In this document: positions 1-7,563 of the stretch, one piece after another
Position numbering within the stretch: position 1 is the stretch's first letter
Layout: every line of letters starts with the position of its first letter
Assembly: GCA_903789615.1 (NCBI GenBank)
Contig: CAIFEV010000004.1
Coordinates: forward strand, 62,001-126,000
Source: an uncultured Lachnospiraceae bacterium
Lineage (GTDB): Bacteria > Bacillota > Clostridia > Lachnospirales > Lachnospiraceae
Length of the DNA: 64,000 nucleotides
Reading direction: 5' to 3'
Notes under the pieces: model-generated
Told to the model about the DNA's origin: nothing
The model's database searches: none
What the model saw: the letters and a program-made list of their open reading frames with translations, nothing else
Made by a program: the position numbers and the translations under genes

Positions 1-26
1 GTACCCGGTGCCCACACTCCGTCTGT

Positions 27-698
27 TCAATCCTGTTCTCCGATAAATTTCTGGATAAATGTCATCCGGTGTATCGGGCAGGGACCGTATTTCTTAAGAG
101 CCGCGATGTGTGCGGCCGTCCCGTACCCCTTGTTGGACGCAAAGGAATACTCCGGATACAGTCTGTCCACAGCCGTCATGTATCGGTCTCTGGTGACCTT
201 TGCCATAATGCTTGCCGCGGCAATCGGCTGCACCAGTGCATCACCGTGCACAATGCCGTTCTGCCGGATTGAAACACCCGGGATCGTGACAGCATCGGCC
301 AGAATGAGATCCGGTGTGACACCGAGCCGGCGGATGGCCTTCTGCATGGCCTCATAGTCCGCCTGAAGAATGTTGATCTCGTCAATGCGCTTCGGGGACG
401 AACTGGCAACAGACCAGCGGACGGCCCTCTCTGCAATTACTTCAAACAGCTCATTGCGCCGCTTTTCCGAAAGCTTTTTCGAATCATTGATGTGTAGAAT
501 TCTGACGCCTCTGGGCAGGATCACGGCACCTGCCACCACCGGCCCCGCCAGCGGTCCGCGGCCAACCTCGTCGATGCCGCAGATTAGCTCGCAGTCCGGA
601 TACTGCTTTTCAAATTCGCAGAGCTTTTCGAGTCGTTCCTCTTCCTGCTTCTGCCTGAGCTGTCTTCTTTGTTCCCGTTCTTCCTGTGCTGTGCTCAT
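27..698 (-). CDS. rnhB: Ribonuclease HII
   Basis: Cleaves the RNA strand of RNA-DNA hybrids and removes misincorporated ribonucleotides from DNA in the cytoplasm. The 223-residue product has the type 2 RNase H core: GIDEVGRGPLAGP at about residues 41-53 supplies the first Asp-Glu pair, with further acidic residues in LILADAV (about 135) and TRDRYM (about 171), so the DEDD set looks complete. The first 40 residues are a charged, Glu/Arg/Gln-rich helix, common in Firmicutes homologues. The ATG start has an AAAGGAG site seven bases upstream, lying in the end of rbgA, so the two are translationally close. It is the last gene of the rplS-side group visible here; whatever lies below base 27 on the minus strand is cut off. 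Confidence 0.95.
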   Translation of the reverse strand: MSTAQEEREQRRQLRQKQEEERLEKLCEFEKQYPDCELICGIDEVGRGPLAGPVVAGAVILPRGVRILHINDSKKLSEKRRNELFEVIAERAVRWSVASSSPKRIDEINILQADYEAMQKAIRRLGVTPDLILADAVTIPGVSIRQNGIVHGDALVQPIAAASIMAKVTRDRYMTAVDRLYPEYSFASNKGYGTAAHIAALKKYGPCPIHRMTFIQKFIGEQD

Positions 699-701
699 GC
701 G

Positions 702-1604
702 TCACTCCTTTGCGGGAGGCTTTTCAAGACTGATCTTTCCCAGCCGTCCGCTCCTGAAGTCGTCCAGAATGGCTCTTGCCGCGCGGTCGAAATCCACGCC
801 GCCGCCTTTTCTAACAAAAGCGCGCCGGGTGCAGATGTCCTCCATACAGCGGATAGCGTTAAGCGAAGTGCCCGGCCGCAGAATCATATCATCCCTTGCC
901 GTCTCTTCTGTCTCAGACTCATCGATGCCGTAGCGGGCGGTGAGCACGCCCGGATAAGACTTCAGAAGAAATGTGATGAGATCGAGTGCCAGCTCTTCGA
1001 TATTGATTACCTCATCCCGCATGGAACCTGTCAGGGCGAGATTTCTGCCGGTTTGTTCTCCGTCCATTCCCGGCCAGAGAATTCCCGGCGTGTCGAGCAG
1101 TTCAAAGGTGCTTCCGACGGCGATCCACTGGCCGCCGCGAGTCACGCCGGGCTTGTTCCCGGTCTTTGCCGATGCGCGGCCGGACAGCGAGTTAATCCAG
1201 GTCGACTTCCCGACGTTGGGTATTCCCGCTATCATAGCCCGTACATGGTCCGTCTTCATCCCCTTCGCGCGGAGTCTGGCATTTCTTTCTTCGCACACCT
1301 TCCGGGTCATCTGCGTCAGAGCCCTGACATTTACGCGCCGCCTTGCATCAGCACTCAGGCAGGGAATCCCGTCGTCTTCAAAATATGCGGACCAGCGCGC
1401 TGTCACCGCCGGATCCGCCAGGTCCGCTTTGTTAAGGATGATGATTCTTCCTTTTCCGGCAGCCATCCGGTCAATGTCCGGGTTGCGGCTTGACGCGGGA
1501 CATCTCGCGTCAACGATCTCGATCACCACGTCCACAAGACGGATACTTTCCTCCATCATGCGCCGGGCTTTGGCCATATGGCCCGGGTACCACTGATATT
1601 TCAT
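702..1604 (-). CDS. rbgA: Ribosome biogenesis GTPase YlqF/RbgA
   Basis: Circularly permuted GTPase that acts late in assembly of the 50S ribosomal subunit. The permutation is visible: the G4 motif NKAD (about residues 58-61) comes before the P-loop GIPNVGKST (about 127-135) and the G3 motif DTPG (about 171-174). Length (300 residues) is slightly above the usual 280-290. The N-terminal WYPGHMAKA is the family signature. It lies between lepB and rnhB as in Bacillus and most Clostridia, with a 22-base gap to lepB and a 3-base gap to rnhB, so the three are likely cotranscribed. Confidence 0.95.
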   Translation of the reverse strand: MKYQWYPGHMAKARRMMEESIRLVDVVIEIVDARCPASSRNPDIDRMAAGKGRIIILNKADLADPAVTARWSAYFEDDGIPCLSADARRRVNVRALTQMTRKVCEERNARLRAKGMKTDHVRAMIAGIPNVGKSTWINSLSGRASAKTGNKPGVTRGGQWIAVGSTFELLDTPGILWPGMDGEQTGRNLALTGSMRDEVINIEELALDLITFLLKSYPGVLTARYGIDESETEETARDDMILRPGTSLNAIRCMEDICTRRAFVRKGGGVDFDRAARAILDDFRSGRLGKISLEKPPAKE

Positions 1605-1626
1605 ATTTTCCTCGCAAATCTGTCCC

Positions 1627-2187
1627 TTACATCAGATAAGGACCGAGTGACGTCAGACGGCACCAGCATTTGCCGATGATTTGGGAACGCTTCACCGTGC
1701 CGATGGAGATGGAACGGCTGTCCTCACTGTTGTTCCGGTTGTCGCCGAGAACGAAGTACTCGTCATCTCCCAGTGTGATGCCGTCTGACGCCAGTCCCGG
1801 CGAAATAGCCTTCTGATCGGTGACGTCTCCCTCCAGTTCCACATCATTGATATACACGCGTCCGTCCGTTATCCGGACCGTCTCGCCCGGGAGGCCGATG
1901 ATCCGCTTCACATATACGCGCCCGTTCACCCGGAAAGCACAGATATCCAGGCGCTGCGGGGCAGTAAAGGAATACACCGCACTGCTGGAAAGCACCGTCT
2001 CTCCGGAAGAAAGCGCCGGACTCATGGACGAACTCGTGACCGGCACCTGCATGGCCAGAAAATATACGGCGCAGAAAGCCGTGATAACAAGCATCATGAA
2101 ACCTGAGACAATTTTCAGGACAGAAAGAACTGTCTGCCCGGGCTGCGGCTGTGTTTTCGTGCTGCGAGAATAACTGTACGGATACAA
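1627..2187 (-). CDS. lepB: Signal peptidase I
   Basis: Membrane-bound serine protease that removes signal peptides from exported proteins. One N-terminal membrane segment (VSGFMMLVITAFCAVYFLA) is followed by the catalytic Ser in SSSMSPAL, the catalytic Lys in YVKRIIGLPGE, and the C-terminal box GDNRNNSEDSR. The open frame extends upstream to 2238, but an AGGAGAGGAG site sits six bases before a TTG codon at 2187, giving a 186-residue protein of normal length with a short cytoplasmic tail; that start is preferred. A terminator hairpin lies directly upstream, after rplS, so expression probably depends on read-through or an unseen promoter. Confidence 0.9.
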   Translation of the reverse strand: MYPYSYSRSTKTQPQPGQTVLSVLKIVSGFMMLVITAFCAVYFLAMQVPVTSSSMSPALSSGETVLSSSAVYSFTAPQRLDICAFRVNGRVYVKRIIGLPGETVRITDGRVYINDVELEGDVTDQKAISPGLASDGITLGDDEYFVLGDNRNNSEDSRSISIGTVKRSQIIGKCWCRLTSLGPYLM

Positions 2188-2207
2188 AGGGCACTCCTCT
2201 CCTGACA

Positions 2208-2252
2208 GAAAAGAAAAGCATCCTGTTTCCGTTAACACAGAATACAGGATGC
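2208..2252 (-). terminator. Intrinsic terminator after rplS
   Basis: On the minus strand a nine-base-pair stem (GCATCCTGT at 2244-2252 pairing with ACAGGATGC at 2218-2226) is followed by a T-rich run (TTTTCTTTTC). It lies 24 bases past the rplS stop and just before the lepB ribosome-binding site, so it would reduce transcription from the ribosomal protein genes into lepB-rbgA-rnhB. Confidence 0.75.
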
Positions 2253-2275
2253 CTCGCTTTAAGGATTCCGGCGGA

Positions 2276-2626
2276 TTATGACTGCTGTGCTGCCTTTACC
2301 TTTGCAGCCTTGCCGGTTCTCTCACGCAGATAATACAGCTTCGCTCTTCTTGCCTTTCCTTCGCGGATGACCTTTACGGCCTCAACGTTCGGAGAATGAA
2401 GCGGCCAGCTCTTTTCAACGCCTACGCCGTTGCTAATCTTGCGGACTGTGAACGTCGTGCGTGCGCCTGTACCCTGAATCTTGATGACAGTTCCCTCAAA
2501 AACCTGAATTCTCTCACGGTTTCCCTCGCGGATCTTCGCGGATACGGCAACCGTATCGCCCGTGCGGAACTGCGGCAGATTCTCTTTCATCTGCTCCTTC
2601 TCAATCTCTCTGATAATATCGTTCAT
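2276..2626 (-). CDS. rplS: 50S ribosomal protein L19
   Basis: Large-subunit protein at the 30S-50S interface. The 116-residue frame starting [12 protein letters not shown] matches L19 in length and in the motifs FRTGDTVAV and [10 protein letters not shown]. The open frame runs 32 codons further upstream, but the ATG at 2626 has a GGAGG site seven bases before it and gives the family length, so it is chosen. In most Firmicutes trmD lies just upstream; here only 121 non-coding bases separate rplS from rimM. Those bases form the rplS leader and may hold an L19-type regulatory structure, which was not confirmed. Confidence 0.95.
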   Translation of the reverse strand: MNDIIREIEKEQMKENLPQFRTGDTVAVSAKIREGNRERIQVFEGTVIKIQGTGARTTFTVRKISNGVGVEKSWPLHSPNVEAVKVIREGKARRAKLYYLRERTGKAAKVKAAQQS

Positions 2627-2747
2627 AAGAACCTCCATACCTTGATGTTCGTAATACATGACCCGCAGGCCTGTAACAGAGGACCATCTCGTTTTATCAA
2701 CAGCTTTTTTAAGATACCACAACCCCGGACCTTTCGCAAGAAAAAAC

Positions 2748-3263
2748 TTACTCCCGCATGCCCGGAATCAGATGCACCGTTGTGATGCCATTTTCCATGT
2801 CATGGCCGATGACAAATGGCTTAATGGCCGGGATCAGGATCTCCCTTCCCTCCGGCGTGATGACGCTGTACACGTTTGATGCACCTGTCTCAAAAATATC
2901 CTCAAGAATTCCCAGAGGCTCACCTTCGTCTGTAATGACCTTCTGGCCGATCAGGTCCGCGATGAAATACTCTCCCGGAGGCGGTGTGAGCGCGTTTTCC
3001 CGCGTCACATACACATCGGCGCCCCGGTAGCGTTCCGCCTCGGATATGTCCCCGAATTCTTTGAATTTTATGACAGCAAATTTCCTGACGAACTTCACGC
3101 CCTCAGCGTGCAGCGGCAGCTTCTTCCCTCTGCAGACCAGATAACAGTCTTTCAGCGTTCTGAACCGCTCCGGATCACCCGTGACCGGCAGGATATTCAC
3201 TTCCCCATGGATCCCGTGCGTCGAAGCGAGCACACCGATCCTCAGATCTGACCCTTCCGCCAT
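2748..3263 (-). CDS. rimM: Ribosome maturation factor RimM
   Basis: Assists 30S subunit maturation by binding S19 near the 16S rRNA head. The product (171 residues) shows the N-terminal RimM barrel ([16 protein letters not shown]) and the C-terminal PRC-barrel ([13 protein letters not shown] ... [15 protein letters not shown]). The start lies three bases after the khpA stop, so khpA and rimM are cotranscribed and probably translationally coupled. The usual downstream partner trmD is absent; the next gene is rplS. Confidence 0.95.
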   Translation of the reverse strand: MAEGSDLRIGVLASTHGIHGEVNILPVTGDPERFRTLKDCYLVCRGKKLPLHAEGVKFVRKFAVIKFKEFGDISEAERYRGADVYVTRENALTPPPGEYFIADLIGQKVITDEGEPLGILEDIFETGASNVYSVITPEGREILIPAIKPFVIGHDMENGITTVHLIPGMRE

Positions 3264-3266
3264 GCG

Positions 3267-3500
3267 TCACTGATCGTCAATGTCAACGACAACCCGCTTG
3301 CTCATGCCGGTGGAAGCAGCAGAAACGACGGAGCGGATCGCTTTTGCGATTCTTCCGCCCTTGCCGATCACCTTGCCCATGTCGCCGGGAGCGACGCGCA
3401 GCTTCAGTACCAGAACCTTATCCTTTTCGGTCCCCGTTACGACGACAGAATCGGGGTCATCAACAAGTGCCTTTGCGATGACTTCGACTAATTCTTTCAT
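3267..3500 (-). CDS. khpA: KH-domain RNA-binding protein KhpA (YlqC)
   Basis: Small cytoplasmic RNA-binding protein. The 77-residue product has one KH domain with the GxxG loop as GKGG in MGKVIGKGGRIAKAI. In other Firmicutes KhpA pairs with KhpB/Jag and affects cell length and RNA metabolism; that role is family knowledge. It sits in the standard place between rpsP and rimM. Confidence 0.92.
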   Translation of the reverse strand: MKELVEVIAKALVDDPDSVVVTGTEKDKVLVLKLRVAPGDMGKVIGKGGRIAKAIRSVVSAASTGMSKRVVVDIDDQ

Positions 3501-3518
3501 ATCGTACCCTCCGGAGAT

Positions 3519-3761
3519 TTATTTTTCTACGCCAGCTGCCTTCAGAAGTTTTGCTGCGATTTCGGTCGGCTGTGCACCGTTGGCGATCCACTTCTTTGCC
3601 TTCTCTGCATCGATGACGATCTTTGCAGGCTCGAAGTTCGGGTCATAGGTTCCGATCTGGTCGATAACCTTGCTGCCCTGTGCAGTGCGGGAATCCGCAA
3701 CAACAACTCTGTAGATCGCGTTCTTCTTCTGGCCGACTCTGTTTAATCTGATCTTTACCAT
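3519..3761 (-). CDS. rpsP: 30S ribosomal protein S16
   Basis: Small-subunit assembly protein of 80 residues. It begins with VKIRLNRVGQKKNAIYRVVVAD, of which the KIRL and YRVVVADSR motifs are diagnostic, and carries the GTYDPNFEP segment. It lies 43 bases downstream of ffh and 18 bases before khpA, as in the conserved Firmicutes SRP-ribosomal operon. An AGGAGA site precedes the ATG. Confidence 0.96.
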   Translation of the reverse strand: MVKIRLNRVGQKKNAIYRVVVADSRTAQGSKVIDQIGTYDPNFEPAKIVIDAEKAKKWIANGAQPTEIAAKLLKAAGVEK

Positions 3762-3804
3762 TTCTCATTCTCCTCTTGTTTCCAGAAAGATTTCTATATG
3801 TATG

Positions 3805-5160
3805 TTAAAAAGGAAGTTTTCGTCCGAAAAGTCCCTTCTTACCACCTTTCATCATGCCGGGCATCTGCTTCACCATGCGGCGCATCTGCTCGAACTGTTT
3901 GCAAAGCCGGTTCACTTCGCCTATATCCACCCCGGCACCCTTTGCGATCCGGCGTTTCCGGGAAGGGTTCAACAGCTGTGGATTGGCCCGTTCCTTCGGC
4001 GTCATCGAAAATATAATACTCTCGATCCGGTGCATATTGTCTTCGGCATTTGCCGCATCGTCATCCGTTAGCTTTGCTTTTCCGGACACGCCGAGGCCCG
4101 GAAGCATGTTCATGACGGAGCCGATTCCGCCCATCCTGCGGACCTGCTCGAGACTCGTGAGATAGTCGTTGAAGTCAAAGTCTGCCTTCTTCAGCTTTTC
4201 ATTCATCTGGGCAGCTTTTTCCTGGTCAATGTTCTTCTGGGCATTTTCAATCAGTGTCAGAACATCTCCCATCCCCAGAATCCGGCTTGCCATCCGGTCC
4301 GGATAGAACTGCTGCAGATCAGAGAGCTTCTCCCCCATGCCGACATACAGGATCGGCTTTCCGGTCACGGCTTTGATCGACAGCGCGGCGCCGCCGCGGG
4401 TGTCGCCGTCCATTTTGGTCAGGATCACACCGTCCACTCCGACCTTGCCGTCGAATGTCTTCGCGACATTCACCGCATCCTGACCGGTCATGGCGTCCAC
4501 AACCAGAACTGTCATATCGACAGGAACCGCTTCCTTGATGTTGACGAGTTCCTGCATCATCTCTTCATCGATATGGAGCCGGCCGGCTGTATCGATGATC
4601 AGGACGCCGAAATTATTCTCCCGGGCATGAGCATATGCAGCTTTTGCGATGTTCACCGGGTTCTCGCCGCTTCCCATGGAGAAGACTTCCACGCCCTGTT
4701 TCTGACCGTTAATCTTCAGCTGGTCAATGGCCGCCGGGCGGTACACATCGCACGCTGCGAGAAGCGGCTTTACACCCTTTGCCTTGAATTTTCCGGCAAG
4801 CTTGGCGGCGGTCGTCGTCTTGCCGGCGCCCTGCAGTCCACTCATCAGCACGACGGTCAGCTTACCCTGCCTGACCGGGATTTCCGTCGTCTCGGAACCC
4901 ATCAGCTTCGTCAGTTCTTCATTGACGATCTTGACAACCATCTGTCCAGGCGTGAGGCTCTGCATCACATCCTGGCCGATCGCCCGTTCTGTGACGGTAT
5001 TTACAAAGTTTTTCACAACCTTGTAGTTGACATCGGCCTCGAGGAGAGCCATCTTGACTTCCTTCATGGCTTCCCGTACATCCGATTCCTTCAGCCGGCC
5101 TTTCCCGCGAAGATTCTTAAATACATTCTGAAGTTTTTCGCTGAGACTCTCAAATGCCAT
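3805..5160 (-). CDS. ffh: Signal recognition particle protein Ffh
   Basis: SRP54-type GTPase that binds 4.5S/6S RNA and signal sequences of nascent membrane proteins and docks with FtsY. The 451-residue chain has the N domain (to about 95), the G domain with GLQGAGKTTTAAKLA (G1, about 108), DTAGRLHID (G3) and TKMDGDTRGG (G4), and a Met-rich M domain ending in MVKQMPGMMKGGKKG. Its ATG immediately follows the TGA of ylxM (TGAATG), so the two are coupled. Confidence 0.97.
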   Translation of the reverse strand: MAFESLSEKLQNVFKNLRGKGRLKESDVREAMKEVKMALLEADVNYKVVKNFVNTVTERAIGQDVMQSLTPGQMVVKIVNEELTKLMGSETTEIPVRQGKLTVVLMSGLQGAGKTTTAAKLAGKFKAKGVKPLLAACDVYRPAAIDQLKINGQKQGVEVFSMGSGENPVNIAKAAYAHARENNFGVLIIDTAGRLHIDEEMMQELVNIKEAVPVDMTVLVVDAMTGQDAVNVAKTFDGKVGVDGVILTKMDGDTRGGAALSIKAVTGKPILYVGMGEKLSDLQQFYPDRMASRILGMGDVLTLIENAQKNIDQEKAAQMNEKLKKADFDFNDYLTSLEQVRRMGGIGSVMNMLPGLGVSGKAKLTDDDAANAEDNMHRIESIIFSMTPKERANPQLLNPSRKRRIAKGAGVDIGEVNRLCKQFEQMRRMVKQMPGMMKGGKKGLFGRKLPF

Positions 5161-5493
5161 TCAGATTTCTCCCAGTATTCTGTCAGCTAGTCCGCCGATC
5201 TGCCTGAAGCTTTCCGGATCCTGCCCGTCGGACAGTTCCCGGATCTTCTGGGCACAGCGCCGCACCTCTTTGAATTTCTCCACCAGGTGCAGTTTGTTTT
5301 CATATTCCCCGAGCTGTCTGTCCACCCGTCTGAGCAGATCTGAAGCCGCCTGACGGCTGATTCCGGCTGCCTCTGCGATTTCCGAGAGCGAAAGATCGTT
5401 GAATACAGCCATCCGGTAAATTCTGCTCTGATGTTCTGTCAGCAGACTTCCGTAAAAGTCAAACAGCAGACTTTTCTCGACAATTTCCTCCAA
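5161..5493 (-). CDS. ylxM: YlxM-type helix-turn-helix protein
   Basis: Predicted DNA-binding or SRP-associated protein encoded next to ffh in Firmicutes; its role in SRP function is inferred from synteny and work in streptococci. The helix-turn-helix LSLSEIAEAAGISRQAASDLLRR spans about residues 31-53, quoted here as its ends LSLSEIAEA and AASDLLRR. The open frame reaches back to 5706 and overlaps ybeY, but a TTG at 5493 has an AAGGAG site eight bases upstream, gives 110 residues (the family length) and begins MEEIVEKSLLFDFYGSLL, so this start is preferred. It leads the ffh operon. Confidence 0.88.
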   Translation of the reverse strand: MEEIVEKSLLFDFYGSLLTEHQSRIYRMAVFNDLSLSEIAEAAGISRQAASDLLRRVDRQLGEYENKLHLVEKFKEVRRCAQKIRELSDGQDPESFRQIGGLADRILGEI

Positions 5494-5540
5494 CGAAAAA
5501 ACTCCTTCATGCGTGCTTTTGCTCCCGGAGCAGCGGATTA

Positions 5541-5570
5541 ACCATACCATAGAATTACAAAGGCTGTCAA
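5541..5570 (-). promoter_or_regulatory. Promoter of the ylxM-ffh operon
   Basis: On the minus strand a perfect -35 TTGACA (5565-5570) is 18 bases from a -10 TATGGT (5541-5546). It lies about 50 bases before the ylxM start. The -35 falls inside the right-hand arm of the inverted repeat that ends the upstream ybeY unit. Confidence 0.7.
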
Positions 5571-5591
5571 GTAAAAATACTTGACAGCCTT
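5560..5591. terminator. 14-bp perfect inverted repeat, probable terminator after ybeY
   Basis: Two 14-base arms (5560-5573 and 5578-5591) pair perfectly around a four-base loop. It lies 29 bases past the ybeY stop. The T-run that would follow is weak on the minus strand (TTGTAATTCT) and better on the plus strand (AAATTTTTTCT), so termination on the minus strand is likely but not certain. One arm contains the -35 box of the next operon. Confidence 0.55.
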
Positions 5592-5620
5592 GAAATTTTT
5601 TCTTTGCACTTTTTGTTTCG

Positions 5621-6133
5621 TCAGTCCCTGGTAATTCCGAGTTTCTCCAGCACAGCTTCCTGATGTTTCTCCATGACTTCCCGCTCCGCGTCTTCCATGT
5701 GATCATACCCGAACAGATGCATCATGCTGTGAGCCGTCAGAAACGCCAGCTCGCGCTTACGGCTGTGGCCATACTCTTCCGCCTGTTCTTCCACCTTTTC
5801 AAGACTGATTACGATATCGCCCAGAATCAGAAGGCCGGTCTCCGGATCAATGAAGTCTTCAGGAGATCTTTCCTTGTCGGAAATCACCCTGGAAAAATCT
5901 CCTGCAGAAGGGAACTGAAGGGCAGGAAAGGAAAGGACATCGGTCGGGCGGTCCACGCCTCGGTACTGCCGGTTGATCTGCCAGATTCTGTCATTGTCCG
6001 TGAGTGTCACAGAGAGTTCAAACTGCACCGGAAATGATTCCTGTGCCGCCGCCGTCTCTACAACCTGGCGGATCACCTCATCCGCCGGAAAATCAAGCCG
6101 CAGGTCGGTATCATAATTCACAGATGTAATCAT
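5621..6133 (-). CDS. ybeY: Endoribonuclease YbeY
   Basis: Zinc-dependent single-strand endoribonuclease involved in 16S rRNA maturation and ribosome quality control. The metal site HSMMHLFGYDH near residue 135 gives the three histidines of the HxxxHxxxxxH pattern; YRGVDRPTDVLSFP is the other family signature. At 170 residues it is of normal length. Its ATG overlaps the end of phoH by four bases (ATGA), so phoH and ybeY are translationally coupled. Confidence 0.95.
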   Translation of the reverse strand: MITSVNYDTDLRLDFPADEVIRQVVETAAAQESFPVQFELSVTLTDNDRIWQINRQYRGVDRPTDVLSFPALQFPSAGDFSRVISDKERSPEDFIDPETGLLILGDIVISLEKVEEQAEEYGHSRKRELAFLTAHSMMHLFGYDHMEDAEREVMEKHQEAVLEKLGITRD

Positions 6134-7113
6134 TTCCCGCTTCCTTTCTTCCGTTTCTTTGCCATTTCATATTCTTCATATGCCCGCACAATTTTCTGCA
6201 CCAGAGGATGTCTGACCACATCCTGTGCCGTGAGACGGATCTGCCCGATCTCATCTACCCGTGACAGAACCCGGAGTGCCACATCCAGTCCGCTCACCGT
6301 GTCCCGCGGTAGATCCTTCTGTGTCTGGTCGCCTGTCACCACGACTTTGGAGCCGAAGCCGATCCGGGTTAGAAACATTTTCATCTGGGACGGCGTCGTG
6401 TTCTGTGCCTCATCCAGGATGATAAATGCGTTGTCGAGCGTCCGCCCCCTCATATATGCCAGCGGGGCGACCTCAATCAGCCCTTTCTCCATATTGGAAG
6501 AAAAACTCTCCGGTCCCATGATTTCAAACAGCGCATCGTACAGCGGCCTCAGATACGGGTCGACCTTGCTCTGAAGATCGCCGGGCAGAAACCCGAGTTT
6601 TTCGCCGGCTTCAATGGCCGGGCGCGTGAGAATAATCCGCCCGACCTCATTGGCGCGGAAAGCTGAAATTGCCATTGCCATAGCCAGATACGTCTTTCCG
6701 GTGCCGGCAGGTCCCACGCCAAACACGATCATCTTGTCGCGGATGGCCTGAATATATTTCTTCTGCCCGATTGTCTTCGGTTTGATGGGCTTCCCGGTTA
6801 TCGTCCGCGCGATGACATCCGCATCAACTTCCAGAACCTCCGCTTCTCTGTTTTCCTCAGCCAGAGAAAGCGCATAATCCACATTCTGTTCTGTCACAAT
6901 GCCGTTGCGCCTCGCAAGTTCACTCAGCGTGCTGATGACACCGCCGGCCGCCCCCGCCGCACTGTCTGTTCCGATGATCTTCAGCCGTCCGTCCCTTGCA
7001 ATGACGGTGACCCGAAGTGCCTTCTCAATTTTTTTAATGTTGGCGTCAAGCTGCCCGAAGACAACCGGAGCAATGTCCGCCGGCACATCAATGGAGGATT
7101 CGATAACACTCAT
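6130..7113 (-). CDS. phoH: PhoH-like ATPase
   Basis: P-loop ATPase of the PhoH/YbeZ family, almost always encoded with ybeY and probably acting with it in RNA processing. Walker A is GPAGTGKTYLAMA (about residue 135), Walker B is FIILDEAQNT, and the sensor segment is KVVVTGDQTQKDLP. The 327 residues include the N-terminal domain often seen in Firmicutes PhoH. A basic tail (KKRKKGSGK) overlaps the ybeY start. The start region has only a weak AGGA site, so a different start a few codons in cannot be excluded. Confidence 0.94.
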   Translation of the reverse strand: MSVIESSIDVPADIAPVVFGQLDANIKKIEKALRVTVIARDGRLKIIGTDSAAGAAGGVISTLSELARRNGIVTEQNVDYALSLAEENREAEVLEVDADVIARTITGKPIKPKTIGQKKYIQAIRDKMIVFGVGPAGTGKTYLAMAMAISAFRANEVGRIILTRPAIEAGEKLGFLPGDLQSKVDPYLRPLYDALFEIMGPESFSSNMEKGLIEVAPLAYMRGRTLDNAFIILDEAQNTTPSQMKMFLTRIGFGSKVVVTGDQTQKDLPRDTVSGLDVALRVLSRVDEIGQIRLTAQDVVRHPLVQKIVRAYEEYEMAKKRKKGSGK

Positions 7114-7156
7114 ATCCTGAAGATTCTCTCTTTCAGAAGCTTCCGCTCCCCATGCT

Positions 7157-7194
7157 AAAAAAAATCCGGTACGAACTGTTCGCCCGCACCGGTT
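7157..7194 (-). terminator. Intrinsic terminator after rpsU
   Basis: On the minus strand an interrupted stem (CCGGT/ACCGG plus CGAAC/GTTCG) is followed by eight T residues (7164 down to 7157). It sits between the rpsU stop and the phoH start and separates the two units, although some read-through into phoH is possible because no separate phoH promoter was clear. Confidence 0.75.
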
Positions 7195-7216
7195 CTTTTA
7201 CTGATTCAATCAGAAA

Positions 7217-7393
7217 TTACTTGAACTTTCTTTTTCTGGCTGCTTCAGACTTTTTCTTGCGTCTTACGCTCGGCTTTTCGTAATGCTCTCTCTTACGAAT
7301 CTCCTGCTGAATGCCCGCTTTTGCGCAATTTCTCTTGAAGCGCTTTAATGCGCCTTCAATCGTCTCATTGTCTCTAACCTTGACACTCGACAT
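7217..7393 (-). CDS. rpsU: 30S ribosomal protein S21
   Basis: Small-subunit protein of 58 residues that helps initiation at the 16S rRNA 3' end. The minus-strand frame begins [19 protein letters not shown] and ends in the basic run [15 protein letters not shown], the typical S21 pattern. The ATG is at 7393 and the TAA at 7217-7219. A good promoter lies about 80 bases upstream and a terminator just downstream, so it is probably its own transcription unit. Confidence 0.95.
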   Translation of the reverse strand: MSSVKVRDNETIEGALKRFKRNCAKAGIQQEIRKREHYEKPSVRRKKKSEAARKRKFK

Positions 7394-7470
7394 AAGCTGT
7401 TTTTCCCGACCACCTTTCTCAAATGCAGATTATGCAGATTGCTCCCAAGGCTGAACCATGCACATGTGCT

Positions 7471-7498
7471 ATTATATCACGCACGAGGCTCCCGTCAA
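7471..7498 (-). promoter_or_regulatory. Promoter of rpsU
   Basis: On the minus strand TTGACG (7493-7498) is 16 bases from a perfect TATAAT (7471-7476). A ten-base palindrome GCACATGTGC (7460-7469) follows the -10 and lies near the expected transcription start. Confidence 0.7.
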
Positions 7499-7563
7499 GA
7501 AGAAATACGGCTGGCGGCTCAAAATGTGCCGTTTCCGCTGTGACATCGTGCCCGGTAACAGGA

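Noticed and set aside
1-26. Possible start of a yraN-like gene downstream of rnhB
   Set aside because: A GGAG followed by GTG is present on the minus strand, but only a few codons remain before the window edge, too few to support a call.
7394-7563. Possible tRNA or small gene between rpsU and alaS
   Set aside because: No cloverleaf or coding pattern; the stretch is explained by the rpsU promoter and leader.
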